Part shown: piece by piece, positions 13,727-14,145 of the stretch | Layout: each line of letters opens with the position of its first letter | Position numbering within the stretch: the first letter of the stretch is position 1 | Origin: Actinomycetota bacterium | GTDB lineage: Bacteria; Actinomycetota; Acidimicrobiia; Acidimicrobiales; Ilumatobacteraceae | Assembly: GCA_005793785.1 (NCBI GenBank) | Contig: SXPW01000072.1 | Location: forward strand, 1 to 14,145 | DNA: 14,145 nucleotides | Reading direction: 5' to 3' | The notes under the pieces: model-generated | Databases searched by the model: none | Seen by the model: only the letters and a program-made list of their open reading frames with translations | What the model was told of the DNA's origin: nothing | Translations under genes and position numbers: made by a program

Positions 13727-14145
13727 GTGGCCAAGTTCGGTGACACCGCTGAGTTGGTGAAGTGTTCGTTCTGTAGCAAGACGCAGAAGCAGGTCAAGAA
13801 ACTCATCGCGGGGCCGTCGGTGTACATCTGCAACGAGTGCATCGAACTGTGCAACGAGATCGTCGACGAGGAAGTTGCCGATGCCAAGAGCCTCGGCTTG
13901 GAGAACGTTCCGACACCACGAGAGATTCGGGCATTCCTCGACGACTTCGTCATCGGACAGGACTCGGCCAAGAAGGTGCTTGCCGTGGCGGTGTTCAACC
14001 ACTACCGCCGAATCAACTACAGCCAGAACAAGAAGCTTCGTCGCGAGGAAGTAGAACTCCAGAAGAGCAACATCCTGTTGTTGGGTCCCACCGGATGCGG
14101 GACGACCCATATGGCGCAAACACTGGCCCGAATGCTCAACGGTCC
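13727..14145 (+). CDS. clpX: ClpX ATPase/unfoldase, N-terminal part, cut off by window edge
   Basis: Starting at GTG 13727, 139 residues are readable before the right edge. The N-terminal zinc-binding domain is complete (Cys13-x2-Cys16 and Cys35-x2-Cys38) and recruits substrates and adaptors. It is followed by TPREIRAFLDDFVIGQDSAKKVLAVAVFNHYRR (63-95), the conserved start of the AAA+ module. The Walker A motif at 120-127 reads GPTGCGTT: the invariant lysine is Thr126, and the next two residues (His, Met) also differ from the usual aromatic or aliphatic pair. After NG the last bases look as if one G is extra (expected asparagine-valine-proline). These changes crowd the last 45 bases, so sequence error is more likely than an inactive ClpX. 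It lies 9 nt after the clpP stop in the same operon. Confidence 0.93.
   Translation, partial: MAKFGDTAELVKCSFCSKTQKQVKKLIAGPSVYICNECIELCNEIVDEEVADAKSLGLENVPTPREIRAFLDDFVIGQDSAKKVLAVAVFNHYRRINYSQNKKLRREEVELQKSNILLLGPTGCGTTHMAQTLARMLNG

Noticed and set aside
12914..14119. 401-codon open frame antisense to clpP and clpX
   Set aside because: It spans two well-conserved genes and the gap between them; its translation has no domain features.
1..14145. Mobile elements, CRISPR arrays, prophage or toxin-antitoxin genes
   Set aside because: No transposase, integrase, spaced repeats or terminal inverted repeats were seen; all long open frames resolve into ordinary chromosomal genes.

Overview
The window looks like ordinary chromosome from a moderately high-GC actinobacterium, possibly a free-living Acidimicrobiia-type lineage. 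The grounds are a tig-clpP-clpX cluster, a phosphofructokinase with PKTIDND, a small PPOX-fold protein of the F420-dependent type, an Amycolatopsis-like N-acylamino acid racemase, and many start codons lying 6-9 nt after a TANNNT-type -10 element (leaderless initiation). The taxonomic call is inference. No mobile element, CRISPR array, phage gene or plasmid origin was seen, and no stretch over 300 bases lacks a gene.

Layout, left to right. (1) 1-1370, minus: a peptidase S51/class I amidotransferase-like gene cut by the left edge, coupled by an ATGA overlap to an upstream alpha/beta hydrolase. (2) 1415-4990, plus: a 2-oxoglutarate/Fe(II) oxygenase, a phosphofructokinase and an aldehyde dehydrogenase, closely spaced, each with its own leaderless-type promoter candidate. 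(3) 5146-6984, plus: a Tat-exported PhoX-type phosphatase, preceded by PHO-box-like repeats and two abutting hairpins and followed by two long RNA hairpins. (4) 7142-7777, minus: upp, divergent from (5) 7851-9671, plus: a COG3375-like GNAT acyltransferase and an N-succinylamino acid racemase/o-succinylbenzoate synthase. (6) 11609-9684, minus: a very compact unit of a small SH3/KOW-like protein, a cysteine desulfurase-like PLP protein, tRNA-Pro(TGG) and a PPOX-fold oxidoreductase. (7) 11644 to the right edge, plus: tig, clpP and the start of clpX (protein quality control).

How the genes work together. Trigger factor, ClpP and ClpX form the classical nascent-chain folding and degradation module. 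PhoX releases phosphate outside the cytoplasmic membrane, and its upstream repeats suggest phosphate-starvation control. The GNAT-racemase pair resembles two of the three steps of the Geobacillus route that converts D- to L-amino acids through N-succinyl intermediates. Pfk is a core glycolytic enzyme and upp salvages uracil.

No clearly new multi-gene system was found. The points most worth a second look are the GNAT-racemase pair, the regulatory RNA and DNA structure around phoX, the tRNA buried in a tight operon, the recurrent leaderless promoter signature, the mixed substrate signature of Pfk, and a damaged Walker A motif in clpX. The last is probably low-quality sequence at the right edge.
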